Shown: piece by piece, positions 1-8,061 of the stretch
Numbering within the stretch: position 1 is the first letter of the stretch
Layout of the letters: the number at the start of each line of letters is the position of its first letter
From: an uncultured bacterium
Lineage (GTDB): Bacteria > Planctomycetota > Phycisphaerae > Phycisphaerales > SM1A02
NCBI GenBank assembly: GCA_903898755.1
Contig: CAIUGT010000006.1
Location: forward strand, 1 to 54,436
DNA length: 54,436 nucleotides
Direction of reading: 5' to 3'
Notes under the pieces: model-generated
Told to the model about the DNA's origin: nothing
The model's input: only the letters and a program-made list of their open reading frames with translations
Databases searched by the model: none
Program-made: the position numbers and the translations under genes

Positions 1-491
1 CGGATCCTTCGGAGCAGCACTGGAAGGAATCGCACAATCAGCGCAAAGAAAATCGCATCAATCAATATGCCAAGGTACATCGGACTAGATTTGCTCACCA
101 AGGCCAATTTGTCGGCATTGAATGAGAGATCTTCAGCGACGAAGCAACGCAGTGGCCAACCAAACTCCGTCGCATGCCCGGTCGATATTGCAGTGGATTG
201 CCTGATCCTTCCGTCCACTATTTTGGGATGTCCGTGTATTTCATGGGTGAAGGCAAAAGATGTGAATCCGAAGCCTTGAATTACTTCGCAAGTGAACGTG
301 TCATACCCCTTCTTAGGTGAAGTCGTCGACATAGGCGACTCCCATGGGCGTAGCTGTAATGCGTCGTCACCGACACTCACACATTTTGTCAGGGGAATCG
401 GAAGCAGGCACGCGATGCCAGCAACCATGAGCGTGATCAAGAACCCGGCAATGCAGGTCAATGCCCAGTTTATAAATTTTCGAAATCGCAT
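1..491 (-). CDS. Hypothetical membrane protein, C-terminus cut by window edge
   Basis: The frame is open from an ATG at 491 to the window edge, with no stop in 163 codons. A good ribosome binding site (AAGGAG) lies about 9 bases before the ATG. The protein starts MRFRKFINWALT and has a hydrophobic segment at about residues 8-31. A polar region of about 100 residues follows, with four cysteines (the first in PLTKC). A second hydrophobic segment around residues 140-160 (GILIDAIFFALIVRFLPVLL) runs to the edge. This suggests two or more membrane segments around an extracytoplasmic domain. I do not recognise the family and assign no function. The small plus-strand frames over it look like shadows. 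Confidence 0.75.
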   Translation of the reverse strand, partial: MRFRKFINWALTCIAGFLITLMVAGIACLLPIPLTKCVSVGDDALQLRPWESPMSTTSPKKGYDTFTCEVIQGFGFTSFAFTHEIHGHPKIVDGRIRQSTAISTGHATEFGWPLRCFVAEDLSFNADKLALVSKSSPMYLGILIDAIFFALIVRFLPVLLRRI

Positions 492-649
492 TCCTTATGC
501 TCCTTTAAAAGCAGCGAAGACGCTAGCACCAATGGCGGTTTCGATGATTGGTGTTCGCACAGCTTTTTTCGTTCAACATAATGAGAATACCAATCTCAAT
601 TAAAGCCATTCACATTCCGGAGCGACCGACTCCTTCCAAATCTCGCATG

Positions 650-696
650 AAAAAATAAAAACGCCGCGCGCGAATCCGTATGAATTCGCCGCGGCG
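650..696 (-). terminator. Rho-independent terminator of ssrA
   Basis: Just past the 3' end of the tmRNA, the minus strand reads CGCCGCGGCGAAT, a short loop, then ATTCGCGCGCGGCG. This forms a stem of about 13 bp with one bulge, followed by TTTTTATTTTTT. GC-rich stem plus U-tract is the classic intrinsic terminator form. Confidence 0.85.
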
Positions 697-701
697 AGTA
701 A

Positions 702-1045
702 TGGAGCCGAGGGGAGTTGAACCCCTGTGCCGAAACGCCCTGACAAGGGCCTCTACGCGCGTAGTCAACTCTTTGATTTCGGATCACCTTCGGCTGTTGA
801 CCGCCTGGGATGACCCTATGCATACAAAGTGTCGCGGGAAACCGCATGCCAGGGTTTCTCCGCCAGTCCGATGTTTTTTGGATGACACTCCATCGGGCGT
901 CAAGCGTCATCCATGCAGCCTAATTAGGCTGCGAGTGCGTACTGCGTATTGGCAGACGTCTTTTTGCATACTTTTTACGTGGCCAGCATGCTCCACGGCG
1001 CGCCACCAATGCCTGGAATCGCCCGGTCGATACCGGTACGGCCCC
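702..1045 (-). ncRNA. ssrA: tmRNA (transfer-messenger RNA)
   Basis: tmRNA rescues ribosomes stalled on broken mRNAs and adds a degradation tag. The minus strand begins GGGGCCGTACCGGTATCGAC at 1045, a typical tmRNA 5' end. It ends with a T-arm-like CAGGGGTTCAACTCCCCTCG and CGGCTCCA with an encoded CCA at 704-702. GGGGCCG and CGGCTCC form the acceptor stem with one wobble pair. Inside is a tag frame ending in ALAA-stop. The length is about 344 nt, so this is a one-piece tmRNA. A terminator follows directly. I saw no clear promoter upstream of 1045. The boundaries are good to within a base or two. Confidence 0.96.
924..953 (-). other. tmRNA tag reading frame (ANTQYALAA)
   Basis: The minus strand from 953 reads GCC AAT ACG CAG TAC GCA CTC GCA GCC TAA and gives the tag ANTQYALAA. 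This closely parallels the E. coli tag ANDENYALAA, including the C-terminal ALAA seen by Clp proteases. The GCC (Ala) resume codon is inferred by that analogy. The stop codon sits in a perfect 18-base palindrome (915-932, GCAGCCTAATTAGGCTGC) that should form helix 5. Confidence 0.85.
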
Positions 1046-1187
1046 GTGCAAACAAATCAAACCATTCTCCAAGTTTCTGAGTGTAGCCACCTCTGCGGCG
1101 CAAATGAAAACACTTTCAAATTTTGAAGGGCGATTCGTGGGCAGATAGACGTGTTTTTGCTTGGATACGGCTCTATTGCCAACGCAC

Positions 1188-2612
1188 TCACTTCGCCGCG
1201 GCTTCGGCATCCACGGCGCGGAATCTATTCAACGCGTTCAACGCCGCCACTTTGTAGCACTCGGCGAATGTTGGATAGTTGAACACCGTATTCACAAAAT
1301 AATCCAAGCCGCCGCCCAAAGCCAACACCGCCTGGCCAATGTGCACAATTTCCGTGGCTTGGCTTCCAATGCAATGCACGCCCAAAAGTTTGCGCGTGTC
1401 GCGATGGAAAATTAGTTTCAAAACGCCTTGGTCGTCGCCACGAATTTGTCCGCGCGCACTTTCGGAATAACGCGCCACGCCAATTTCATAGGGCACCAAA
1501 TCCTTGGTCAATTCCTGCTCAGTGGAACCAACCATGCTCAACTCGGGCACGGCATAAATTCCATAGGGCCAATATTTTGGAATAGCCACGTGTGGCAAAC
1601 CAAACATGTCGCACGCGGCAATGCGGCCTTGCTCGTAACTGGTGGCCGCCAAGCCAGGCGCGCCAATCACATCACCCGCCGCGTAGATATTTTCAACCGT
1701 GGTGCGGTAGCGCTCATCCACTTTAATTCTTCCGCGCTCATCCGCGGAAAGACCCACCGCCTGCAAATCCAAACCTTCAACATTGCCTTGGCGCCCCGCG
1801 CTGGCCAAGACAACATCCGTCACAATGACCTTGCCACTTTTCATTTCAATGGTCACGGCGGGCTTGGGTCCAACCGAACGGCTGACGCTGGCCACCTCTT
1901 CATTCAAGCGGAAAGTCACGCCTTTTTTGCGCATTTGATGCACAAGCTCGTCCACCAATTCCGTCTCCATAAACGCAATCGGGCGATCGACTTTATCAAG
2001 CACGGTCACCTGCACGCCAATCTGCGCGAACATGCTGGCGTACTCAATGCCAATCACGCCGGCGCCGATGACCACCATGGTGCGCGGAATTTTTGGCAGC
2101 GACAAAATGGTGTCGCTGGTGAAAATACATTCCATGTCTGGAATCATCTTCACGGGCATGGCCGCGCGGCTACCCGTTGAAATAAGAATAAACGACGTGT
2201 GCAACGTGCGATTAATATCCATGCCTTCAACGTGGACTTCATTCGGAGTCACCAACCGGCCAAGGCCAGGAATAATCTCAATGTCGTTGCGGTCAAACTG
2301 ATCCTGCACAACTTCACTCTCGCGCTCCACAACCAAATCAACTCTACTCAACAACGCCTGCATGGTTGGCCGCACGGGGCGCGTTCCCAAAGCGTGCATA
2401 CTCAGCGTGATACTTTTCCGCGTCATGCTGCGCACGGCTTCGCGAAATGTTTTGCTGGGAATGGTTCCGGAATGAATGCACGCGCCACCAATGCCCGGAC
2501 CCTTCTCCACCACGCACACGCGCTTTCCAAGTTTGGACGCTTGCACAGCGGCGCGTTGACCCGCAGGCCCGCTGCCAATCACAACCAAGTCATATTCATA
2601 CATATCTGTCAT
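1188..2612 (-). CDS. sthA: Soluble pyridine nucleotide transhydrogenase (SthA-like flavoprotein)
   Basis: Likely a cytoplasmic FAD flavoprotein that moves reducing equivalents between NADPH and NAD+. It is 474 aa with the family layout: an FAD-binding GSGPAG near residue 15, an NAD(P)-binding GAGVIGIEYASM mid-protein, an AAGDVIG FAD site, and a C-terminal dimerisation domain. The usual redox CxxxxC pair of dihydrolipoamide dehydrogenases is changed: GGACIHSGTIPSK keeps the first Cys and has Thr at the second. That pattern is typical of SthA rather than LpdA. Starts at MTDMYEYD (2612) or MYEYD (2603) fit the family; a GTG at 2645 seems too early. No strong ribosome binding site is seen. It lies 91 bases after serC on the same strand and may be cotranscribed. 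Confidence 0.85.
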   Translation of the reverse strand: MTDMYEYDLVVIGSGPAGQRAAVQASKLGKRVCVVEKGPGIGGACIHSGTIPSKTFREAVRSMTRKSITLSMHALGTRPVRPTMQALLSRVDLVVERESEVVQDQFDRNDIEIIPGLGRLVTPNEVHVEGMDINRTLHTSFILISTGSRAAMPVKMIPDMECIFTSDTILSLPKIPRTMVVIGAGVIGIEYASMFAQIGVQVTVLDKVDRPIAFMETELVDELVHQMRKKGVTFRLNEEVASVSRSVGPKPAVTIEMKSGKVIVTDVVLASAGRQGNVEGLDLQAVGLSADERGRIKVDERYRTTVENIYAAGDVIGAPGLAATSYEQGRIAACDMFGLPHVAIPKYWPYGIYAVPELSMVGSTEQELTKDLVPYEIGVARYSESARGQIRGDDQGVLKLIFHRDTRKLLGVHCIGSQATEIVHIGQAVLALGGGLDYFVNTVFNYPTFAECYKVAALNALNRFRAVDAEAAAK

Positions 2613-2703
2613 AAGGTTGAGCGAGCATAGCGGCAAAGAGCGCACTTTTTATGTGGCGGTGAATTCAATTCCCTTGCTTCTTGCACAATTAAACCCACTC
2701 AAA

Positions 2704-3846
2704 TCAGCCATTTCGCTTTGCAAAATCAACCATGACATCGGCCAATGCTTTGGCGCCCTCGACAGGCATGGCGTTGTACATGCTGGCGCGCATTCCACCC
2801 GTGGCTTTGTGCCCGGCCAATGCGGCAAGTCCAGCGTTGGCGGCTTCCTTCAAGAACGGCGCCTCATGCTTTGGATTGGCCGCGTGAAAAAGCACGTTCA
2901 CAAAACTCTGACATTCCGCTTCAGCGTTGGCTTTCCAAAAACCATTCGAGTTGCGAATGGCCGCCAAAACCAAATCACTTCGCGTCTTTGCGCGGCGCTG
3001 CATTTCAACAAGTCCACCTTGACGAAGAATCCATTGGCACATCAAGCCAACGGTGTGCATGCCAAATGTGGCTGGCGTGTTCAAGCGGCTTTCCGCTTTG
3101 GCGTGCTCGTCATAGCGCAACATGCTTGGCAACTTTCTTACAGGCGCTTTCAACAAGTCGCGGCGAATCACCACCATGGTCATGCCAGATGGCCCAAGAT
3201 TTTTCTGACCGGATGCGTACAAGAAAGCGCAGCCGTTCAAATCCAGTGGCTCCGAGTAAATGTCACTGCTTGCGTCGCGCGCCAACCATGCGCCCGCGGC
3301 TGGTTGTGGCGGCGCAACCCAACGCGTTCCCCACACGGTGTTGTTGGAGCAGTAATGCAAATAGGTTGATCCTGGCGTGGTCTTTAACTCGCCCGCACGC
3401 GGAGTGCGACGATATCCAAAGTCCGCACCCTTCCAAATTTCATTGATTTTTCCCACTTCTTTGCCATCGGCGATGGCTTTGGAAGTCCACACGCCGGTGT
3501 CTGGATAATCCGCGCTCGCGCCATCGGCAAGAAAATTCAGCGGCAACATTCCAAATTGCTGCGTGGCACCCGCGGGCAAAAACAACACCGCGTAGTCCTG
3601 CGAAATATTTCCAACTTTTCGAAACGCATCTTCGCTCTCTTGCAAAAGTTTCTCGAACAATTCACCGCGATGGGAAATTTCAAGAATGCCCGCGCCTCCG
3701 CCGCGCAGATCCACCAAGTCGGCTTGCAATTGCTCAAGCACTTCAAGCGGCATGGTGGCTGGACCCGCTGAGAAATTAAACACACGTCCACTTGCCAGCG
3801 GACGAACCGCGCCAGTGTGAACACGACCTTGGGTTGCATGACTCAT
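2704..3846 (-). CDS. serC: Phosphoserine aminotransferase
   Basis: Second step of serine synthesis: PLP-dependent transfer of the glutamate amino group to 3-phosphohydroxypyruvate. The protein is 380 aa, with a short N-terminal extension before the canonical start VFNFSAGPATMP. It has the HRG.LF...ES motif (ISHRGELFEKLLQESE), FLPAGATQQFGMLPLNF, YCSNNTVWGTRW, and the PLP lysine in YASGQKNLGPSGMT. Its start overlaps the serA stop by 4 bases (ATGA), so the two are translationally coupled. This fixes the start at 3846. Confidence 0.95.
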   Translation of the reverse strand: MSHATQGRVHTGAVRPLASGRVFNFSAGPATMPLEVLEQLQADLVDLRGGGAGILEISHRGELFEKLLQESEDAFRKVGNISQDYAVLFLPAGATQQFGMLPLNFLADGASADYPDTGVWTSKAIADGKEVGKINEIWKGADFGYRRTPRAGELKTTPGSTYLHYCSNNTVWGTRWVAPPQPAAGAWLARDASSDIYSEPLDLNGCAFLYASGQKNLGPSGMTMVVIRRDLLKAPVRKLPSMLRYDEHAKAESRLNTPATFGMHTVGLMCQWILRQGGLVEMQRRAKTRSDLVLAAIRNSNGFWKANAEAECQSFVNVLFHAANPKHEAPFLKEAANAGLAALAGHKATGGMRASMYNAMPVEGAKALADVMVDFAKRNG

Positions 3847-5111
3847 GATTTCCTCACAATCGAAGTGATGTTTGCGCTTAACACATTGGTGTTGCGACGA
3901 ATGGTGTTCATTTGTTCCTCTGAAGGAGTTTGATTCAAGTGAATGCGCGCCAACGCGGCCTCGCCACCATCATAAATAATATTTTCCATTTCCTCGGCGT
4001 TGATTCCAGCCTGACCCAACGTGTAGAACACATGCGCCAACACGCCTGGACGATTCAAATGCCGCACCGACAACAGCGTGGTTGCTGGTGTGGAACGCGC
4101 ACGATTCACGCAGTTTGGCGCGGAACCACTCTGCAACCACTCGCGAATCACACGCACAGTTTCAACCGCCACGGCGTGGGTCGCCTGCGTGGTGGATGCG
4201 CCCACGTGGAATGTTCCGTACACGCCTGGCACCTTGGCAATGGCCTCATCAAATTTCGCGTCATCTTTGTCCGGCTCATGCGCGAACACATCAAGACCCG
4301 CGCGAATTCCGCGGCCACGAACCGCGGCCGCCAACGCCGCCTCATCCACAACGCGACCACTGGACGTGTTCACGAAAATGGAATTGGGTTTCAGCGCGTT
4401 TAAAAACTTCTCGCCAATCAACAAGTCGGTTTCTTCGTGCACGGCCAAACTCACGCTGACCACATCGGCCAACTTGGCCAAGTTGACAATGTTGGCGCAA
4501 AAGTGAACGCCCGCGGCGTCGGCCTTCTCCTCTGTCAGTTGACGGCTCCACGCCACAACGCTCATGCCAAAGGCCTTGGCGCGCCGCGCGATTTCCATTC
4601 CAACTTGTCCCAAACCAATCACGCCAAGCGTGCGACCATGTAAACCGGCGGCCTGCAAAAATTCCTTGCGCTTCCACTGACCCGCGCGCATTTCAATCAC
4701 TTGATCAGGCAGGCGACGATCACACGCAAGAATGTGCGCCCACGCCAACTCCGCCACCGCATTCGCGTTTCGACCAGGGCAATTCGCCACGAATACGCCG
4801 CGACGACTGGCCGCGCCAAGATCAATTTCATCCACGCCAGCGCCGGCTTGAACCACCAAAGCAAGTTTGGGACTGGCTTCGATCGCGGCTTCATTCACAA
4901 TAGTTTCGCGCACCACCAACACTTCGGCTTGCGTCTCCGCAAGTCGCTTGGCCAAATCTTTGGAGGCCAACTCTGGTTCGTACACAACCTCGCAACCCAA
5001 GTCTTGAATGGCCTGAACGCCGTTGCCACCGATGGTGTCGGCGACCAAAACTTTCACGGTGGTTCTAGGAATAAAATTTGGATTGAGACTGGCTTTGGAA
5101 AATACGGTCAT
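3843..5111 (-). CDS. serA: D-3-phosphoglycerate dehydrogenase-like protein with ACT domain
   Basis: First step of serine synthesis: NAD-dependent oxidation of 3-phosphoglycerate. The 422-aa protein has the D-2-hydroxyacid dehydrogenase fold. It shows a substrate domain with VQAGAGVDEIDL, a Rossmann motif GVIGLGQVGMEIARRAKAFG, the acid in DVFAHEP, and the catalytic His in TFHVGAST. The C-terminal about 80 residues form an ACT domain (LSVRHLNRPGVLAHVFYTLG) that may bind serine. Oddly, the catalytic Arg motif, normally NT-x-RGG-x-VDE, reads NTSSGRVVDE: Ser holds the Arg position and an Arg sits two residues later. The Pro before the catalytic His is Phe. The serC coupling supports a serine role, but the enzyme may differ in kinetics or substrate. 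Confidence 0.88.
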   Translation of the reverse strand: MTVFSKASLNPNFIPRTTVKVLVADTIGGNGVQAIQDLGCEVVYEPELASKDLAKRLAETQAEVLVVRETIVNEAAIEASPKLALVVQAGAGVDEIDLGAASRRGVFVANCPGRNANAVAELAWAHILACDRRLPDQVIEMRAGQWKRKEFLQAAGLHGRTLGVIGLGQVGMEIARRAKAFGMSVVAWSRQLTEEKADAAGVHFCANIVNLAKLADVVSVSLAVHEETDLLIGEKFLNALKPNSIFVNTSSGRVVDEAALAAAVRGRGIRAGLDVFAHEPDKDDAKFDEAIAKVPGVYGTFHVGASTTQATHAVAVETVRVIREWLQSGSAPNCVNRARSTPATTLLSVRHLNRPGVLAHVFYTLGQAGINAEEMENIIYDGGEAALARIHLNQTPSEEQMNTIRRNTNVLSANITSIVRKS

Positions 5112-5132
5112 ATGCAGAGTGTATCTAGCCGA

Positions 5133-6341
5133 TCACACAATCGATTGAATAAAAAGTCCACTTGGAATAGCCGGACTAAAAGTAATCGCGTGGTGCGGAA
5201 TAGTTTCATTGCCCTGGGCAATTTCAAGAAGATCATCCATTGATGGAATCGCGAACACAAAGGCCGCCTGTGCCTCGCCGGAATCCACAAACTTTGTCAG
5301 TTGCGCAAGACTGATCACGGAATTCATGCTGTGAATTGTGATTTTTTCGCCGGCCTCGCAGGCGCCGATCCAAGGAGTGATCACGGCGCGCTCAAAGCGC
5401 GTGCGGGCCCAATTGACCGCAGCGGAATTGCCAGGCTTTATGGGCGGCAACCTTCTGCGCTTCCACGAACCTGTTGCAGACGCCCCGCCCGACTGTGTCG
5501 ATTCTGCACAGACCATGTATGTGTCGAAAAAACCAGCGGGTGGATCGCCCACATTCTCAGGGCTATCACGCACGTTTGAATCTTGAAATTCGCTTAAATG
5601 CTTTTCAAGCAAGGCCGCATCGCCCCCCGACACCAAAATACGTGAGGCGCGAATACTCACACGCTCAATGGCGGTGAAGGCCACGGCCCGCAACACGCTT
5701 GCTGAATTGCCGGAGTGCGTGGCGCGCGCGAACATTTCATCGCCACTTAAAATGACCAGTGATTTCAGTTGACCAACAAGTTCCGTCAGGCGGGCCGTTT
5801 CCTTGCAAGCCCAAACCGTGTGCGTAGCGCCATCCTTGCCGACAAAATGCGTCAATGGCCGTTCATTGGTGACGCTCTGAATTAAATCCGACAACTCCTC
5901 ATTCGGGTGAAAGGCCAACACTGGAATTTCCGCATGCGCTGCCAAGGCTTCATCACGAAGCCATGTTTGTCGCACCGCCTCCTCGTCGGACTTTTGAAAT
6001 CGCAACAACGTGGAAAAAATACTCGCAGACATTTCCATGGCGGCAATTAAGGACACGGTTTTTTTCCCGGCGCGCGCATGGCGATACGCGTACATCTGAG
6101 GCTGCGCGTCTTGGCAAATCCATTTTTCGGATTTCATGCGCTCAAACAAACGAGTTCCCGCATTTGGCAAATTTAATTTTTCACGCACATCCGCGCGAAT
6201 GACTTGTAGCCACGAGTTTGGAAATGCCTCCACTTTTTGCGCGGCATCTTTCAGCGACAAGCGCATTCCTGGCTCGCAAGAAATTTCAGCGCTCTTAGCT
6301 GCAATGGGTCGAAATGCCGCAAATGGGTGAATTTTGAACAT
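5133..6341 (-). CDS. DUF1015 family protein
   Basis: A 402-aa protein of the DUF1015 family, whose function is unknown and which often lies beside serine synthesis genes. It opens with MFKIHPFAAFRP, matching the family I-x-PF-x-x-x-RP start. NSWLQVIRADV resembles the family region after the PYD motif. It ends with FAIPSMDDLLEIAQGNETIP and SPAIPSGLF, matching the family C-terminus. Two hallmark motifs are degenerate: the usual I-x-DGHHR region reads LVILSGDEMFARATHSGNS, and the terminal MPPKST reads IPHHAI. It is 21 bases upstream of serA on the same strand, so an operon DUF1015-serA-serC is likely. I see no clear ribosome binding site before 6341. Confidence 0.8.
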   Translation of the reverse strand: MFKIHPFAAFRPIAAKSAEISCEPGMRLSLKDAAQKVEAFPNSWLQVIRADVREKLNLPNAGTRLFERMKSEKWICQDAQPQMYAYRHARAGKKTVSLIAAMEMSASIFSTLLRFQKSDEEAVRQTWLRDEALAAHAEIPVLAFHPNEELSDLIQSVTNERPLTHFVGKDGATHTVWACKETARLTELVGQLKSLVILSGDEMFARATHSGNSASVLRAVAFTAIERVSIRASRILVSGGDAALLEKHLSEFQDSNVRDSPENVGDPPAGFFDTYMVCAESTQSGGASATGSWKRRRLPPIKPGNSAAVNWARTRFERAVITPWIGACEAGEKITIHSMNSVISLAQLTKFVDSGEAQAAFVFAIPSMDDLLEIAQGNETIPHHAITFSPAIPSGLFIQSIV

Positions 6342-6557
6342 GGAAATGAACTCACTTCAAATAATAGCCGCCGCCTAAATGCCTGTTTTGAATTGCAAAA
6401 GCGGGTTTTACCCCAAATAGTTCCGCCTGTGCGGGCGCAACTGGCACATTGGCGAAAAATTCCCCTAAGCAACTTCAGTCACTCCTTTCAATGACCGACC
6501 TCTCTTATGGCTTCGTTGTGCAAGCCACTCACTACACAAAACTTTAGAGAGGATGAC

Positions 6558-7658
6558 ATGAAACTTCAATCACACAATACCAATTCATTCGCAACCGCTT
6601 CACACACTGAAAAAACATCCGCTCCTTCCCGCCCCAGTGAACGCTTTGAGCGTCTTGCCGCACGCTTGCGTAAAGCCAGTTTAATTTGGGGCCAATCCGA
6701 ACCAAGCTGCTTGCGATTTTCAAACGCCGATGAATGGCTCACGCGATTGGTCGCCGATAGTTCTTGGATACGCCGCTCTGTTGATCAAGTGGTCACACAG
6801 TGGCAAGCAAAGAGTTGCGCGCTTGCGGTCGAAGCCATTCCTGGCTGTTGGGTTCTACCCGCAGGACAAAAAATGCGATCAGATGGGGTGTCACAAGGAC
6901 TTGTTGTTGCAATCACCAAAGACGCCATTGGCGCAAATGGTTCCTTGAACGCTCTATGCCAATCCGCGAATACCGACTTTGAATTAACGCGGGACTTATT
7001 GCAACGAGAACCCGCAATTGCTCGCCAAGAAATTCCACGCCTATGCGCCATGGTGTCACTGGTGCGTCCGGCGGCGCTGCGAGTTGCTTCCGCTGTTCCA
7101 ACCGTGGAGGCGTTGCTACGCGCTGTTGAAACCGCTGACCAATCCATTCGCGGCCACAGTGAACGCACTTCAAATCTTGCCAGTCGTCTGGCCCACGCGT
7201 GCCACCTTTCTTCGACGGAACAGGAAACGGCGCGCGTGGCCGGGCTTCTGCATGATGTTGGAAAGATGGGAATTCCATCAGAAATCCTGCAAAAACGCGG
7301 TGCTTTGACCCAGGATGAGCGCACCTTGGTGAATATGCATCCCGAGATGGGGAAACAAATTGTGTCGGGACTTGGTGGCCTGGAGCGCACCGTGCCCGCG
7401 GTTCTGTGGCACCACGAACGCTGGGATGGCGCCGGCTATCCACATGGAATTTCAGGCGAAGAGATTCCCGTGTTGGCGCGCATCATGTCGGTGGTGGACA
7501 GCTTTGACGCCATGCGACGCAACCGTCCCTACCGCGAGAGCATGAGCATTCAATCCGCCTTGCAAGAAATTCATGAATGCGCTGGCGGACAATTTGATCC
7601 AAAGATCGCCAACACGTTTGTTGAAATGATCGATCGTGATCCAGCGCTCGCCGCGTAA
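6558..7658 (+). CDS. HD-GYP domain protein, putative c-di-GMP phosphodiesterase
   Basis: A 366-aa protein with a C-terminal HD-GYP domain, which hydrolyses cyclic di-GMP in characterised members. Visible metal and GYP motifs are GHSERTSNLA, HDVGKMGIP (H at about residue 232), NMHPEMG, HHERWDGAGYP (about 285-295) and the trailing DSFDAMRRNRPYR. All key residues are present, so activity is plausible. The N-terminal about 190 residues match no sensor domain I know; a Trp/Cys-containing region (ALAVEAIPGCWVLP) may be a degenerate sensory fold. No membrane segment is visible. The start at 6558 is chosen because GAGAGG lies just upstream; a frame extension to 6507 lacks one. It is divergent from the DUF1015 gene. 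Confidence 0.88.
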   Translation: MKLQSHNTNSFATASHTEKTSAPSRPSERFERLAARLRKASLIWGQSEPSCLRFSNADEWLTRLVADSSWIRRSVDQVVTQWQAKSCALAVEAIPGCWVLPAGQKMRSDGVSQGLVVAITKDAIGANGSLNALCQSANTDFELTRDLLQREPAIARQEIPRLCAMVSLVRPAALRVASAVPTVEALLRAVETADQSIRGHSERTSNLASRLAHACHLSSTEQETARVAGLLHDVGKMGIPSEILQKRGALTQDERTLVNMHPEMGKQIVSGLGGLERTVPAVLWHHERWDGAGYPHGISGEEIPVLARIMSVVDSFDAMRRNRPYRESMSIQSALQEIHECAGGQFDPKIANTFVEMIDRDPALAA

Positions 7659-7722
7659 AAAATATTCAAGAAAATTGTTTTCACCCCTTGCATCAAAATG
7701 CAAGTGTGGTCACAATAACTTC

Positions 7723-7977
7723 ATGAACTTTGAAGCCAAGGAAGGCTTCGCTGGTCCTGATACCGCGGAGCATCATTACAAGACTCTGAAAATGGCGATT
7801 GGTTCTCTTGCCCCCTTTGATAGACAAGTTTTACAACTTCGCTGGGCTGATGATTTGTCGCGTCATGAAACCGCAGCGGTGCTTCATCGCGATGCTGCTT
7901 CCGTGCTTGCCGCTGAAAATCGTTTGCGCTCTTGGATGCGTCAGCAAATCCAAGTTGCCGAACTTGCTTTAGTTTGA
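7723..7977 (+). CDS. Small helix-turn-helix protein resembling sigma factor region 4
   Basis: An 84-aa protein beginning MNFEAKEGFAG. Residues about 25-75 (LAPFDRQVLQLRWADDLS, HETAAVLHRDAASVLAAENR) resemble the region 4 helix-turn-helix of sigma-70 factors, where L-x-x-x-x-R-x-V-x-x-L-R is followed by a recognition helix. No region 2 is present, so it is not a full sigma factor. It could be a small DNA-binding regulator or an anti/co-factor. It lies 64 bases after the HD-GYP gene. A frame extension back to 7636 overlaps that gene and is less likely. The function is not known. Confidence 0.6.
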   Translation: MNFEAKEGFAGPDTAEHHYKTLKMAIGSLAPFDRQVLQLRWADDLSRHETAAVLHRDAASVLAAENRLRSWMRQQIQVAELALV

Positions 7978-8061
7978 ACTATCGTTTGAGTTCGGCTTCA
8001 ATTTGAATTCAATTGTTCCCCGGGTTCCCGACATGGTTTCTGCCCTTGTTGTGCCGCAAGC

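Noticed and set aside
596-1210. Open reading frames on both strands across the tmRNA
   Set aside because: They overlap a clear structural RNA and lack ribosome binding sites and homology.
7687-7704. Inverted repeat CTTGCAT-CAAA-ATGCAAG after the HD-GYP gene
   Set aside because: No T-run follows on either strand, so it is too weak to call a terminator; it may be chance.
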